A DNA stretch of 64,000 nt, from NCBI RefSeq assembly GCF_003201605.1, contig NZ_QJJR01000004.1, positions 124,001 through 188,000 of the forward strand. Direction: 5' to 3'. Below, in pieces: positions 17,798-27,086 of the stretch. The notes beneath the pieces are model-generated. The model did no database searches. It had not been told where the DNA came from and was given only the letters and a program-made list of their open reading frames with translations. This DNA is from Streptohalobacillus salinus. Its GTDB lineage: Bacteria; Bacillota; Bacilli; Bacillales; Amphibacillaceae. Position 1 is the stretch's first letter; every line of letters begins with the position of its first letter. The position numbers and the translations under genes were made by a program.

Positions 17798-18007
17798 ATG
17801 CAGTCAGATTTTATGATTATTAAAGCGTTAGAAAATGGTGTGCAAGTGATTGGGCTTACGAGAGGTCAGGCAACTAAATTTCATCATGCTGAAAAACTAG
17901 ATCAAGGTGAAGTGCTTGTTGTTCAATTCACGGACCATACGTCTGCAGTGAAAATAAAAGGAAAAGCAACAATTCAAACGAGTCATGGTCAAACAGAATC
18001 AGAGTAA
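17798..18007 (+). CDS. mtrB: TRAP, trp RNA-binding attenuation protein
   Basis: In Bacillus, TRAP is an 11-subunit ring that binds tryptophan and then wraps trp leader RNA carrying (G/U)AG repeats. The 69-residue protein keeps the tryptophan-pocket stretches [15 protein letters not shown] and QFTDHTS. The RNA-binding triad of B. subtilis (K37, K56, R58) reads K33, K52, K54 here, so the arginine is a lysine. ATG 17798 lies 8 bases after GAGGAG; ATG 17792 is too close. folE (mtrA), its partner gene in B. subtilis, is absent, and so is the trp operon at its usual place. Its 3' end overlaps the next gene by 23 bases. Confidence 0.93.
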   Translation: MQSDFMIIKALENGVQVIGLTRGQATKFHHAEKLDQGEVLVVQFTDHTSAVKIKGKATIQTSHGQTESE

Positions 18008-19406
18008 TCATACGTTCACCATAGAAGAAATAATCGCTGATGTTGACCGTCACCATCATCCGGTTATTCATTTGAGTTGGTTAAATAGACGTAAAGAACA
18101 CATATTTGTTGAACAATTAATGACGACCGTGTTATGGTTTAACGCACTGACTAATCAAGAGGTAGGCGCACTGATTTGTTTAAGACGCTCGCTACTTGCT
18201 CATCAACAGATGGCTAGTCGTCAGAATGATTTAGACCTAGTACTGGCAGGCGATTATTATAGTGCGCGTTTCTATGCTTATCTTGTTGAAACGAGATCTG
18301 TAAAGCGCTACCAGCCCGTTTTAAAGGGGTTAGAAAAATATGACCTGGCCACGGGGGATTGCAATGACATTGATGCAGCGATTTTTACTTGGTTTAAACA
18401 AGTAGATGCAGCTAAGATGAAAGAGCAAGGCACGGAGTTGAAGTCGCAGACATTTCCGTTACCACTTATTGATTCAGAAAGCGATTTTTTTAATGCACTT
18501 AAACACGCATTAATTATCGGCGTGGAAAGTCTTGATACACCTTTAAAAGATAATCTTATTGAGCTGCTGATTAGCGGCAAGCAATTACGACCATTACTGG
18601 TCTATTTGACACATGGCGAGGTTAATCTGAGCGCAGATGCTTTAAAATTAGCTGTAGTCGTGGAATATTTACATACAGCAAGTCTGATCCATGATGATAT
18701 CATCGATCAAGCAAACACGCGTCGGGAAGGACAAGCCCTGCATCGCCGGGTCGGGAACTTAGAAGCTCTGAAACTGGGAAATTATTTATTTACTCAAAGT
18801 TTACTTGTTTTAACCGATATAAATAACGATCAGATTCATCGATGTATTAGTCAGTTGATGGTATCAATAACAACGGGGGAATGTGATCAACAAGCTTTAC
18901 GCTATCAAACGGATGTCTCGTTAAGAAGCTATCTACGTGTAATTAATAATAAGACAGCGATGTTCATTCGGACAGTTAGCGAAGCCTCAGCATTATTAAT
19001 GGATGTCTCATCGGTTCAACTCAAACACCTTCGACTATTTGGTGAATATTTTGGGATGAGTTATCAAATTAAGGATGATTTAAAAGATGTGTTAGCTGAC
19101 GGGGCGGCAGGGAAAGATACACGCTACGATCTACAAAATGGTTTTTTAACGATGCCCTATTTAATGGCCAGTCAAACAACTCAGTTTAGGGAAAACTTAC
19201 AGTTATACTTTAAAACAGGTGATTCTGTGATTGAAGCAAGTTTGCAGTCCGGTGAAATTTTTTCACAAGCAGTGGATGCGACAGAAAAATGGCAACGTCA
19301 CTATTTAAATAAGAGCATGCATCATGCGAAAAAACTTAATAATCATGACCAGCGTCAAGCATACTTGCGTTTATGTGGCTTGCTTTTGGTACGGATAAAA
19401 CGTTAA
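17985..19406 (+). CDS. hepT: Fused heptaprenyl diphosphate synthase (HepS-HepT in one chain)
   Basis: This trans-prenyltransferase of 473 residues has its N-terminal third (about 1-150) resembling the HepS small subunit, notably [13 protein letters not shown]. The remainder is the HepT catalytic subunit: GKQLRP at 198-203, first aspartate motif DDIID at 237-241, NKTA, and second motif DDLKD at 364-368. In B. subtilis hepS, menG and hepT are three separate genes; here menG is missing and the two subunits form one uninterrupted frame. The enzyme would make long-chain prenyl diphosphate, but its usual end product menaquinone may not be made. The start at ATG 17985 has no clear ribosome site and overlaps mtrB, so a later start is possible. 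Confidence 0.85.
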   Translation: MVKQNQSNHTFTIEEIIADVDRHHHPVIHLSWLNRRKEHIFVEQLMTTVLWFNALTNQEVGALICLRRSLLAHQQMASRQNDLDLVLAGDYYSARFYAYLVETRSVKRYQPVLKGLEKYDLATGDCNDIDAAIFTWFKQVDAAKMKEQGTELKSQTFPLPLIDSESDFFNALKHALIIGVESLDTPLKDNLIELLISGKQLRPLLVYLTHGEVNLSADALKLAVVVEYLHTASLIHDDIIDQANTRREGQALHRRVGNLEALKLGNYLFTQSLLVLTDINNDQIHRCISQLMVSITTGECDQQALRYQTDVSLRSYLRVINNKTAMFIRTVSEASALLMDVSSVQLKHLRLFGEYFGMSYQIKDDLKDVLADGAAGKDTRYDLQNGFLTMPYLMASQTTQFRENLQLYFKTGDSVIEASLQSGEIFSQAVDATEKWQRHYLNKSMHHAKKLNNHDQRQAYLRLCGLLLVRIKR

Positions 19407-19491
19407 TTTTCGCTTGTTTTAAAGTCATAGTAGGGTGGTGACTTTAAAGCAATTATTGCTTAATATCATTGTTAGAGAAGAGGAACTAGTT

Positions 19492-20262
19492 ATGCCAGAT
19501 TATCAACAATTTATTAATTCGATTAATAAAAAAACCGGTATAAATCTAAGCTTATACAAAGAAGTTCAAATGAAACGACGTTTAACATCATTGCGTGATA
19601 AACGAGGATTTAAGGATTTTAGTGCCTATTTCACTGCTTTAGATAAAGACCAGACAATGATGGCTGAATTTCTGGATAAAATGACAATCAATGTTTCAGA
19701 ATTTTTCAGAAATAAAAGTCGCTGGGATGTGTTAGAAAAAACGATAATTCCTGAGTTGATCAAGCACAATAAAAAACTAAAGGTTTGGAGTGCTGCTTGT
19801 TCAACAGGAGATGAGCCCTACACAATTGCGATGATGTTAAGCCAACAAATGGACTTAAAAAACGTTGAAATTCTTGCGACTGATATTGATGATAAGATCT
19901 TAGCGCGAGCTAAAGAAGGCATTTATACGGAACGGGCTCTAAAAGAAGTACCACAAGCTTTAAAAGATAAATATTTCACGCATAAAGATAATCTTTTCTA
20001 TTTAGATGAAAAGTTAAAGGAAGCCATCACCTTTAAAAAACACAATCTATTGAATGATCCCTATCCAAAGGGTTTTGATTTAATTGTCTGTCGCAATGTG
20101 ATGATCTACTTTACTGAAGAAGCGAAAAGTGAAATTTATCATAAGTTTTCAGATAGCTTATATGACCATGGTGTCTTTTTTGTTGGCTCGACCGAACAAA
20201 TTTTTAATCCGGAGCGATACCATTTCAAAGTACTTGATACCTTCTTTTATGAGAAAAATTAA
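19492..20262 (+). CDS. cheR: Chemotaxis protein methyltransferase CheR
   Basis: CheR uses S-adenosylmethionine to methylate glutamates of chemoreceptors. The 256 residues equal B. subtilis CheR. The N-terminal helical domain has [14 protein letters not shown], then the SAM-binding [16 protein letters not shown] at about 105, ATDIDDKIL, and CRNVMIYFT near residue 200. ATG 19492 is selected because it has GAGG 8 bases upstream and matches the family start; the open frame begins earlier at 19435. ndk, which separates hepT and cheR in B. subtilis, is absent. With motI it signals a chemotactic, flagellated cell. Confidence 0.94.
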   Translation: MPDYQQFINSINKKTGINLSLYKEVQMKRRLTSLRDKRGFKDFSAYFTALDKDQTMMAEFLDKMTINVSEFFRNKSRWDVLEKTIIPELIKHNKKLKVWSAACSTGDEPYTIAMMLSQQMDLKNVEILATDIDDKILARAKEGIYTERALKEVPQALKDKYFTHKDNLFYLDEKLKEAITFKKHNLLNDPYPKGFDLIVCRNVMIYFTEEAKSEIYHKFSDSLYDHGVFFVGSTEQIFNPERYHFKVLDTFFYEKN

Positions 20263-20308
20263 GTAGACATAAAAGATAAAAGCAAGTTAAAAAGAAAAGG
20301 GGCTTGTT

Positions 20309-20635
20309 ATGAGTAAACCGGTAATATGTGACCACTGCCATACAATCATAAAATCTAAGGATGAGTTAGTGACATCCGTTTCTTTATTTGAAGTCTTGGC
20401 TTATCATGAGCATTGCTATATAAAAGAACTTAAAGGTGTTCAAGCTTTTTATGTTTCACGTACACCAATTAACGGTTTTTCATACAATTTGAGCGTAGGC
20501 ATTTCAATCATATTTGCCATTGGTTGGGGCTTGTTTGCGGATGGTCAAACAAAGTGGCTCGCCTTTTTGGTTATTTTCCCTATCTATTTTCGTCTTTATT
20601 CCTATTTTGTCTATGAGCGACATTTAGCGAAATAA
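20309..20635 (+). CDS. Small protein with a CxxC/HxxC zinc-ribbon-like N-terminus and two membrane helices
   Basis: I do not recognise this 108-residue protein. The N-terminus has CDHCH (residues 8-12) and HEHC (about 34-37), a spacing that could bind zinc. Two hydrophobic stretches follow (about 58-75, YNLSVGISIIFAIGWGLF, and 80-97, KWLAFLVIFPIYFRLYSYFV) with a short basic tail. AAAAGGGG in front of ATG 20309 is a good ribosome site, so the gene is probably real. It sits between cheR and the aro operon and is closed by a terminator. No partner or function can be inferred from context. Confidence 0.65.
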   Translation: MSKPVICDHCHTIIKSKDELVTSVSLFEVLAYHEHCYIKELKGVQAFYVSRTPINGFSYNLSVGISIIFAIGWGLFADGQTKWLAFLVIFPIYFRLYSYFVYERHLAK

Positions 20636-20678
20636 GTGGGTGTGATCTGTTAAAGGTTAAGTGGTTTTTAATTATTTG

Positions 20679-20711
20679 AGGCGGATGCTTAAACAGAGCC
20701 CGCCTTTTTTT
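20679..20711 (+). terminator. Terminator before the aro operon
   Basis: AGGCGG (20679-20684) pairs with CCGCCT (20700-20705), followed by seven T. Confidence 0.8.
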
Positions 20712-20719
20712 GTTATAAT
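20711..20719 (+). promoter_or_regulatory. Extended -10 promoter of the aro operon
   Basis: TGTTATAAT has the TG-n-TATAAT form of an extended -10 element and lies at the end of the preceding terminator. A start near 20726 would give a leader of about 130 bases. That leader holds the inverted repeat TTAGAT (20810-20815) / ATCTAA (20827-20832). I see no array of GAG/TAG triplets that TRAP could bind there. Confidence 0.5.
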
Positions 20720-20857
20720 GGAAAAGATACGTATAGTACACGGCATAAAAATAAGGCGAAATATTCGAAAAAAATGAATTATCTATCAATTTAATCCACA
20801 CAGACACCGTTAGATATGTTATATTAATCTAAAATTAGATAAATTGGGGGAAAAATG

Positions 20858-22024
20858 ATGCGCTATCTTACTGCTGGAGAATCACATGGTAAACAATTAA
20901 CAACGATTGTTGAGGGTGTACCTGCGGGTATGCCACTTACATCCGCAAATATAAATGCGTCACTTTTAAGGCGACAAAAAGGTCATGGGCGTGGTAAACG
21001 CATGCAAATTGAAAAAGATCTTGTTGATATTTGTGGGGGTGTTCGTCACGGTTATACGTTAGGTTCACCGATTGCAATGGTTGTGAAAAATGATGATTTC
21101 AAACATTGGGAAGATATCATGGGTGAAGACCCCGTTGATGTAGATAAAGAAATTAGACGGACAGTTTCTCGTCCGAGACCAGGTCATGCGGATTTAAACG
21201 GTGCAATCAAGTATGGTCACCGTGATATGCGAAACATTCTGGAACGTTCATCTGCGCGGGAAACGGCAGCGCGTGTAGCAGCTGGAGCGGTCGCCAAAAC
21301 AATGCTTAATCATTTGGGAATAAACATTGTTGGATTTGTTCATGAAATTGCTGGGATTACTGCGCAAGATAAACCAGAATTGTCAATGGAAGAAAAGATT
21401 GAACAGTCAGAAGCATCATCGGTGCGATGTTTGGATAAGACGGTTGAGCAACAGATGAAAGATGCTATAGATCAAGCGAAAAAAGACGGCGATTCAATTG
21501 GAGGTATCTGTGAAGTACATGTAGAAGGCATGCCTGCTGGCATTGGTTCTTATGTGCACTATGATCGAAAATTGGATGCGCGAATTGCTTTTGCGGTGCA
21601 AAGTATCAATGCGTTTAAAGGTGTTGAATTTGGAATTGGTTTTGAAGCTAGTCGTAGACCGGGGAGTAAAGTCCATGATGAAATCATCTGGTCAGAAGAA
21701 GAAGGATTTAAGCGCCGTACGAACAATTTAGGAGGGTTTGAAGGTGGAATGACCTCAGGGATGCCAATTGTAGTTAAAGGTGTAATGAAGCCGATTCCTA
21801 CGCTGTATAAACCCTTGCAAAGTGTGGATATCGAGACGAAAGAAGTATTCAACGCGAGCATTGAACGTTCTGATTCATGTGCGGTTCCTGCAGCGGCAGT
21901 TGTAATGGAACATGTGGTGGCATTTGAAATTGCCCGCGCGATTCTAGAACAATTCCCTAATGATCAATTTGAAAAGCTACAGGTAGCGATTGACCAATAC
22001 CGTGAAGAAGTAAGGTGCTTTTAA
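20858..22024 (+). CDS. aroC: Chorismate synthase
   Basis: This enzyme makes chorismate from 5-enolpyruvylshikimate-3-phosphate, the last common step to aromatic amino acids, using reduced FMN. Signatures are GESHGK near the start, [12 protein letters not shown], the GHADLNG ... [15 protein letters not shown] region and [12 protein letters not shown] near the end. Its 388 residues are typical. ATG 20858 is preferred over ATG 20855 because it is better spaced from GGGGG and matches the family start [11 protein letters not shown]. It opens the aro operon (aroF in B. subtilis naming). The stop overlaps aroB. Confidence 0.96.
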   Translation: MRYLTAGESHGKQLTTIVEGVPAGMPLTSANINASLLRRQKGHGRGKRMQIEKDLVDICGGVRHGYTLGSPIAMVVKNDDFKHWEDIMGEDPVDVDKEIRRTVSRPRPGHADLNGAIKYGHRDMRNILERSSARETAARVAAGAVAKTMLNHLGINIVGFVHEIAGITAQDKPELSMEEKIEQSEASSVRCLDKTVEQQMKDAIDQAKKDGDSIGGICEVHVEGMPAGIGSYVHYDRKLDARIAFAVQSINAFKGVEFGIGFEASRRPGSKVHDEIIWSEEEGFKRRTNNLGGFEGGMTSGMPIVVKGVMKPIPTLYKPLQSVDIETKEVFNASIERSDSCAVPAAAVVMEHVVAFEIARAILEQFPNDQFEKLQVAIDQYREEVRCF

Positions 22025-23103
22025 TGGAAACCATTACGATAAAAACCAGTACGCATGACTATGACGTATCGATTGGGAAAGGTCTTCGTTTTCAATTGAA
22101 GACCTTTATTCCTAATACACATAGTCATGTCTATATTATTTCGGATAGCAATGTTGCACCGCTGTACTTAGATGATGTGATTAATCATTTAAGTAGTACA
22201 TACAAAGTTTCTTATACGATTGTTCCCGCAGGGGAAGGATCAAAAAATAGTCGTCTATATTTTGATGTTATGACTGAACTGATTGATTCAGGACTCGATC
22301 GTCACGGTTTGATTATTGCGTTAGGTGGTGGCATGATTGGTGATTTAGCTGGATTCGTGGCAGCGACGTACATGCGAGGTGTTGATTTTTTACAGATGCC
22401 AACAACAATTTTAGCACATGATTCGAGTGTCGGAGGGAAAGTTGCGATTAACCACCCTGCAGGCAAGAACTTAATTGGTGCGTTTTATCCACCAGTCGCA
22501 GTCGTCTATGATGTCGATACACTTCACACCATTCCATTTACGGAAATTCGTTCTGGGTATGCGGAAATTGCTAAGCACAGCATGATTCATCACCCACCAT
22601 TTTGGAATACGATTCAGTCCGTTCAACTTGGCGAACAACTAAATGATGAAGCGCTCATGCGTGATTTATTGCAGGGTATTCGTGTAAAAGCAAATATTGT
22701 TGAATTAGACGAAAAAGAGTCAAACATTCGCCAGTTTTTAAATTTTGGTCATACTTTAGGCCATGCTTTAGAAGCTGAACTTGGTTATGGTGTTTTAACA
22801 CATGGTGAAGCAGTTGCGATTGGAATGTTATTTGCTCTAGAGGTGAGTGAGAAGACCTTTCAAGTTGACTTGCCAAGAACGGCTTTCTTCCAATGGTTAG
22901 AACGTAATAATTACCCACTAAGTTTACCCAAAATCACTACGCAAACGTTAATTAATCGTATGAAACGTGATAAGAAATCAAAAAATGATACCGTCACTAT
23001 GGTTTTACTCGAAGAATTAGGGAAGCCGGTTATGGTCGATATGGACGAACCCCGATTGTCACAGTGGTTAGATGAATTCATGAGAAAGATGGTGATTCGA
23101 TGA
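22024..23103 (+). CDS. aroB: 3-dehydroquinate synthase
   Basis: AroB converts DAHP to 3-dehydroquinate with NAD and a metal ion. Visible are GGGMIGDLAGFVAATYMRG, the PTTILAHDSSVGGK stretch, and metal ligands E (SGYAEIAKH) and H in NFGHTLGHALE and THGEAVAIGM. It has 359 residues. ATG 22024 overlaps the aroC stop (TAATG) with AAGGTG upstream, so translation is coupled. The 3' end overlaps aroH by ATGA. Confidence 0.95.
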   Translation: METITIKTSTHDYDVSIGKGLRFQLKTFIPNTHSHVYIISDSNVAPLYLDDVINHLSSTYKVSYTIVPAGEGSKNSRLYFDVMTELIDSGLDRHGLIIALGGGMIGDLAGFVAATYMRGVDFLQMPTTILAHDSSVGGKVAINHPAGKNLIGAFYPPVAVVYDVDTLHTIPFTEIRSGYAEIAKHSMIHHPPFWNTIQSVQLGEQLNDEALMRDLLQGIRVKANIVELDEKESNIRQFLNFGHTLGHALEAELGYGVLTHGEAVAIGMLFALEVSEKTFQVDLPRTAFFQWLERNNYPLSLPKITTQTLINRMKRDKKSKNDTVTMVLLEELGKPVMVDMDEPRLSQWLDEFMRKMVIR

Positions 23104-23465
23104 TTCGTGGGATTCGAGGTGCAACCACGGTAGAGGCTAACGATGCAAAAATCATCCATTCTCAAACTGAAGCTCTTGTAAAAACCATGATAGAGAAAAA
23201 CAAGATTGAACCCGAAGACGTGGCCCATGTGATCGTATCTGTCACAGATGACATTGATCAAGCATTTCCCGCCCGGCCAATTAGAGAATTACCGGGTTGG
23301 CAGTTTGTTCCTGTTATGTGCACGAAAGAAATGTCAGTACCTGGGGGATTACCTTATTGTATAAGAGTGATGATGACAGTAAATACCTCAAAAGAACAAC
23401 AGGCAATCAAACACATATATCAACACGATGCACGACAATTACGACCAGATTTATTGGATGAGTAA
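23100..23465 (+). CDS. aroH: Chorismate mutase, AroH type
   Basis: This monofunctional chorismate mutase (121 residues, trimeric AroH fold) makes prephenate. The catalytic arginine lies in IRGIRGATTV (R6 here, R7 in B. subtilis). Further conserved parts are FPARPIRELPGWQFVPV, the glutamate in KEMSVPGG, the CIRVMMTV arginine and a late tyrosine in HIYQHDA. In B. subtilis the six trp genes follow; here the next gene is hisC, 13 bases on. The overlap with aroB is ATGA. Confidence 0.94.
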   Translation: MIRGIRGATTVEANDAKIIHSQTEALVKTMIEKNKIEPEDVAHVIVSVTDDIDQAFPARPIRELPGWQFVPVMCTKEMSVPGGLPYCIRVMMTVNTSKEQQAIKHIYQHDARQLRPDLLDE

Positions 23466-23478
23466 AGGGGAGAATGCA

Positions 23479-24582
23479 ATGAAGGCAAAATCAGTATTTA
23501 ATGGCATGTCAGCATATAAACCAGGAAAACAAATTGAAGAGGTAAAGCGTGAACTAGGTCTGGACCGAATTATTAAATTAGCCTCGAATGAAAATCCGTT
23601 TGGTTATTCCAGTAAAGTGGATCAAGTCGTAAAGGATTCAGCCAATCACTTTGAGCTTTATCCAGATGGTTATGCAACAGCTATTCGTGAAGAGATTAGT
23701 CAAGATTTAAATATTGACGGTGATCAACTTGTTTTTGGTTGTGGTTCGGATGAGGTGATTGATTTTATTTGTCGCAGTTATTTAGATGAAGGTGACAATA
23801 CGATCATGGCAACGCCAACGTTTCCGCAATATAAACATAATGCAATCATTCAAGGTGCTACGAGTAAAGAAATTCCTTTAATTAATGGCTATCATGACTT
23901 ACAAGGCATGTTGGATGCGATTGACGAGAATACACGTGTGGTATGGTTATGCTCACCAAACAATCCCACTGGATGCATCATTAATCAGCCTTCATTAGAA
24001 ACGTTTTTAGAGGCATGTCCGCGTGATGTGATGGTGGTGATGGATGAGGCTTATGTAGAATATATTAGTGCGGATGATGCACCAGACTCTCTTTCCTATA
24101 TCAAAGAATATCCTAACCTTGTCGTTTTACGTACCTTCTCAAAAGCTTATGGGCTTGCTGGTCTTCGCATTGGATTTGGGGTTTGTGATATGACTGTTGC
24201 AAATATCTTGAACATTGCCAGAGGACCATTTAATACGACTAAATTAGCGCAATTTGCTGCGCTTGAAGCATATCGTGATCAAACGTTCATTACGGAAACA
24301 GTTAAGACAACCAATCGTAATAAATTTGAATTTATGGAATTTTTAGATCGGATGGATCTAGACTACTATGACAGTGAAACCAATTTCGTCTTAGTTAAGC
24401 TACCTGTTTCTGGGGATTCAATGTTTGACTACTTGTTGAAGAATGGCTTCATTGTGCGCTCAGGTGAAGCGTTAGGTATCCCTAATTCTGTACGAATTAC
24501 TATTGGTAAAAAGGATGATATGTTGTTACTCGAAGCACATATTAAAACATTTTTACGTGCCCTTGAGGATGATACGGTTTGA
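23479..24582 (+). CDS. hisC: Histidinol-phosphate / aromatic aminotransferase
   Basis: This PLP-dependent class I/II aminotransferase has 367 residues. Motifs are LASNENPFG near residue 37, SPNNPTG at about 158, DEAYVEY near 192, and the PLP lysine in RTFSKAYGLAGLRIGFG near 220. In Bacillus, HisC serves both histidine synthesis and transamination of phenylpyruvate and hydroxyphenylpyruvate, which explains its place between aroH and tyrA. ATG 23479 has GGGGAG in front; the open frame extends upstream but overlaps aroH. Its stop overlaps tyrA. Confidence 0.93.
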   Translation: MKAKSVFNGMSAYKPGKQIEEVKRELGLDRIIKLASNENPFGYSSKVDQVVKDSANHFELYPDGYATAIREEISQDLNIDGDQLVFGCGSDEVIDFICRSYLDEGDNTIMATPTFPQYKHNAIIQGATSKEIPLINGYHDLQGMLDAIDENTRVVWLCSPNNPTGCIINQPSLETFLEACPRDVMVVMDEAYVEYISADDAPDSLSYIKEYPNLVVLRTFSKAYGLAGLRIGFGVCDMTVANILNIARGPFNTTKLAQFAALEAYRDQTFITETVKTTNRNKFEFMEFLDRMDLDYYDSETNFVLVKLPVSGDSMFDYLLKNGFIVRSGEALGIPNSVRITIGKKDDMLLLEAHIKTFLRALEDDTV

Positions 24583-25676
24583 AGAAGGTATTAATCGCTG
24601 GTCTCGGTTTAATTGGTGGTTCGTTAGCAGCGAACTTAAAAAATCATACCTTGCATGAGTTAACCGGGTATGATCACGATCCACAAACGTTGAAATATGC
24701 CAAAGATCAACAGATTGTTGATCACGTAACATCAGATTTTGAACGAGCAATTCAACAAGCAGATGTCTGTATTCTCGCCTGTCCGGTCTCGATTACTGTC
24801 GACCTCATCGCACGCATTAAAACAATGCCGTTTAAGCGTCCCATCGTTATTACCGATGTTGCAAGTGTAAAAGGAAATGTTATGGCAATGGCTGAATCGA
24901 TTGCATCGCCATATGTTACCTTTATTGGTGGGCACCCGATGGCTGGATCCCATAAGAAGGGAATTCAAGCAGCAAAAAGTCACTTGTTTGAAAATGCAAT
25001 TTATGTGTTATCACCGACAAAAAAGGCAACCGATGAACACATTGCGCAGCTGAAAAACTTATTGCAATCAACCCAGTCTAAATTTGTGGTACTGGATGCG
25101 ATGGAGCATGATGAAATGACGTCAGTTATTTCACATTTTCCACACCTTGTTGCGTCTGCGCTAGTTAATCAAGCCCATACGTGGCAAGAAAAACACCCCA
25201 TGATCCCAACCTTAGCCGCTGGTGGTTTTAGAGACATTACCCGAATTGCCTCGAGTAACCCCAGCATGTGGCAAGATATTTTCTTTCAAAATAAAACGAT
25301 ATTATCACGATTGATCGACGATTGGATGCATGAAATGAAAACATTAAAAACGCTGCTTGACCATGATGATCAAGCAGCGATGTATCATTACTTAGAACAA
25401 GCACGGGAATATCGTGACGGGTTAGATCGTAAGGGAAAAGGGGCAATCCCTGCTTTTTATGATTTGTATGTTGATATCTTTGACCAATCCGGAGCATTAG
25501 AAAAAGTTATTTCATTGTTAGCTAAAGCAAGCATTAGTATTAAAAATATTGAAATTCTAGAAATAAGAGAAGGCATTACAGGTGTTTTGCGAATCAGCTT
25601 CACATCACAAGAGGATCAATTAGCCAGTCATCGATTACTCGTTAAAGAAGGCTATGAAACAATGTTAGAAGCGTAA
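24579..25676 (+). CDS. tyrA: Prephenate dehydrogenase with ACT domain
   Basis: TyrA oxidatively decarboxylates prephenate to 4-hydroxyphenylpyruvate on the way to tyrosine. The 365-residue protein has an N-terminal NAD-binding GLGLIGGSLA, a GGHPMAGSHKKG stretch near 124, SHFPHLVASALV, and a C-terminal ACT domain (about 295-365). The ACT domain suggests feedback by an aromatic amino acid. Translation starts with TTG 24579 overlapping the hisC stop (TTGA), the only in-frame start near GAGGATG. Confidence 0.93.
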   Translation: MKKVLIAGLGLIGGSLAANLKNHTLHELTGYDHDPQTLKYAKDQQIVDHVTSDFERAIQQADVCILACPVSITVDLIARIKTMPFKRPIVITDVASVKGNVMAMAESIASPYVTFIGGHPMAGSHKKGIQAAKSHLFENAIYVLSPTKKATDEHIAQLKNLLQSTQSKFVVLDAMEHDEMTSVISHFPHLVASALVNQAHTWQEKHPMIPTLAAGGFRDITRIASSNPSMWQDIFFQNKTILSRLIDDWMHEMKTLKTLLDHDDQAAMYHYLEQAREYRDGLDRKGKGAIPAFYDLYVDIFDQSGALEKVISLLAKASISIKNIEILEIREGITGVLRISFTSQEDQLASHRLLVKEGYETMLEA

Positions 25677-25690
25677 AGGGGATGCGTAAC

Positions 25691-26983
25691 ATGAATACCG
25701 TACATCTGAACAAAACGACAAATCAATTAGTTGGCACTCTAGCCGTACCTGGTGATAAATCAATCTCACACCGGTCAATAATTTTTGGTTCACTGGCGAC
25801 GGGTATCACGGAAATTACCAATTTTCTCACAGGTGAAGATTGCTTAACAACCATCGCTGCCTTTCGAGCTATGGGGGTTGATATTGAACAGACCGGTGAG
25901 CGCGTCATTATTCGGAGTAAAGGCTATCATGAATTAAAGGAACCGAACGTACCCATTGATTTAGGTAACTCTGGGACAACAGCGCGTCTTTTACTTGGGG
26001 TTTTAAGCGGCCTTGACTTTCACACGACACTTTTTGGTGATCAATCGTTAACGAAAAGGCCGATGGACCGAATTAATGACCCTCTTCGGGAGATGGGGGC
26101 GTTAATTGATGGACGTGAACAGGGAAAGTACTTACCAATTGCCGTGAGAGGCCAAGTGTTACAACCGATTACCTTTCGACCGAAAGTAAAGAGTGCACAA
26201 GTAAAGTCAGGCGTGCTGCTTGCGGGACTGCTTGCTGAAGGTGAGACAACCGTTATCGAAACAACAAAGACCCGCGATCACACGGAGAATATGTTACAAG
26301 CATTTGGCGCGGAAGTGAACGTGAATGGCCTTGCGATTACCATAAAAGGCCAGCAATCTCTTCGTGGAACAGCAATTCAAGTGCCTGGTGACATTTCTTC
26401 AGCGGCTTTCTTTATCGTAGCTGCACTTTTGGTAAAAGATAGCGAGATCACCATTAAAGATGTGGGGTTAAATGTGACGCGAACAGGTATTTTAGATGCG
26501 ATTGAAACGATGGGTGTTTCACTTGATATTGCTGAGACTGCGCACGTCGGTGGTGAAGTGATTGGTGAAATCAACATTCAACATCAAGTCGCAAAAGCAA
26601 GTGTCATTGAAGGTGAGATCATTCCACGGATGATTGATGAAATACCAATTCTTGCACTGTTAGCGACGCAAGCAGAAGGGCGCACGGTTATTAAAGATGC
26701 AGAAGAATTACGTTTTAAAGAAACAGACCGGATTCAAACCGTTGTTGATACGTTAACAGCCATGGGAGCAAACATTGTCGCAACGGCTGATGGTATGGTA
26801 ATTGAGGGGCCGACACCGCTTCATGGTGCTACGCTTGATTCCTATGGTGATCATCGAATTGGAATGATGATCGCAGTCGCATCACTCATTGCCGAAGGGA
26901 CTGTAATTTTGACCGATGCTGCGGCAATCAATGTCTCTTATCCACAATTTTTCGATCATTTAGCGCTGTTACAAAATAGATAA
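25691..26983 (+). CDS. aroA: 5-enolpyruvylshikimate-3-phosphate synthase
   Basis: EPSP synthase joins phosphoenolpyruvate to shikimate-3-phosphate. Motifs are VPGDKSISHRS at about 21, the GNSGTTARLLLGVL stretch near 93, RPMDRI, and RFKETDRI at about 340. It has 430 residues and the class II-like sequence of Gram-positive bacteria. ATG 25691 is chosen over ATG 25682 because AAAGGGGATG is too close to the latter. It is the last gene of the aro operon, followed by a strong terminator. The B. subtilis name is aroE. Confidence 0.95.
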   Translation: MNTVHLNKTTNQLVGTLAVPGDKSISHRSIIFGSLATGITEITNFLTGEDCLTTIAAFRAMGVDIEQTGERVIIRSKGYHELKEPNVPIDLGNSGTTARLLLGVLSGLDFHTTLFGDQSLTKRPMDRINDPLREMGALIDGREQGKYLPIAVRGQVLQPITFRPKVKSAQVKSGVLLAGLLAEGETTVIETTKTRDHTENMLQAFGAEVNVNGLAITIKGQQSLRGTAIQVPGDISSAAFFIVAALLVKDSEITIKDVGLNVTRTGILDAIETMGVSLDIAETAHVGGEVIGEINIQHQVAKASVIEGEIIPRMIDEIPILALLATQAEGRTVIKDAEELRFKETDRIQTVVDTLTAMGANIVATADGMVIEGPTPLHGATLDSYGDHRIGMMIAVASLIAEGTVILTDAAAINVSYPQFFDHLALLQNR

Positions 26984-26991
26984 CCATATTT

Positions 26992-27024
26992 AATGCCAAG
27001 TGATATCAGTCACTTGGCATTTTG
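26992..27024 (+). terminator. Terminator of the aro operon
   Basis: AATGCCAAGTGA (26992-27003) and TCACTTGGCATT (27010-27021) form a perfect 12-bp stem followed by TTT. Confidence 0.9.
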
Positions 27025-27025
27025 A

Positions 27026-27054
27026 TTGAAAACCTGCCGACAATTCGATATGAT
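27026..27054 (+). promoter_or_regulatory. Promoter of the ypiA operon
   Basis: TTGAAA (27026-27031), a 17-base spacer and TATGAT (27049-27054), close to the vegetative consensus and just after the aro terminator. Confidence 0.7.
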
Positions 27055-27086
27055 TAAACTATTCGTTTAAGGGAAGGTTGTTGAAT

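Noticed and set aside
17985-19406. HepS-HepT fusion as a frameshift or assembly artefact
   Set aside because: The joined frame is continuous with conserved motifs on both sides and no stop or compositional break; a simple base error would not remove menG as well.
20720-20857. Possible TRAP binding site in the aro operon leader
   Set aside because: Only isolated TAG/GAG triplets are present, not the regularly spaced array of 7-11 that TRAP needs.
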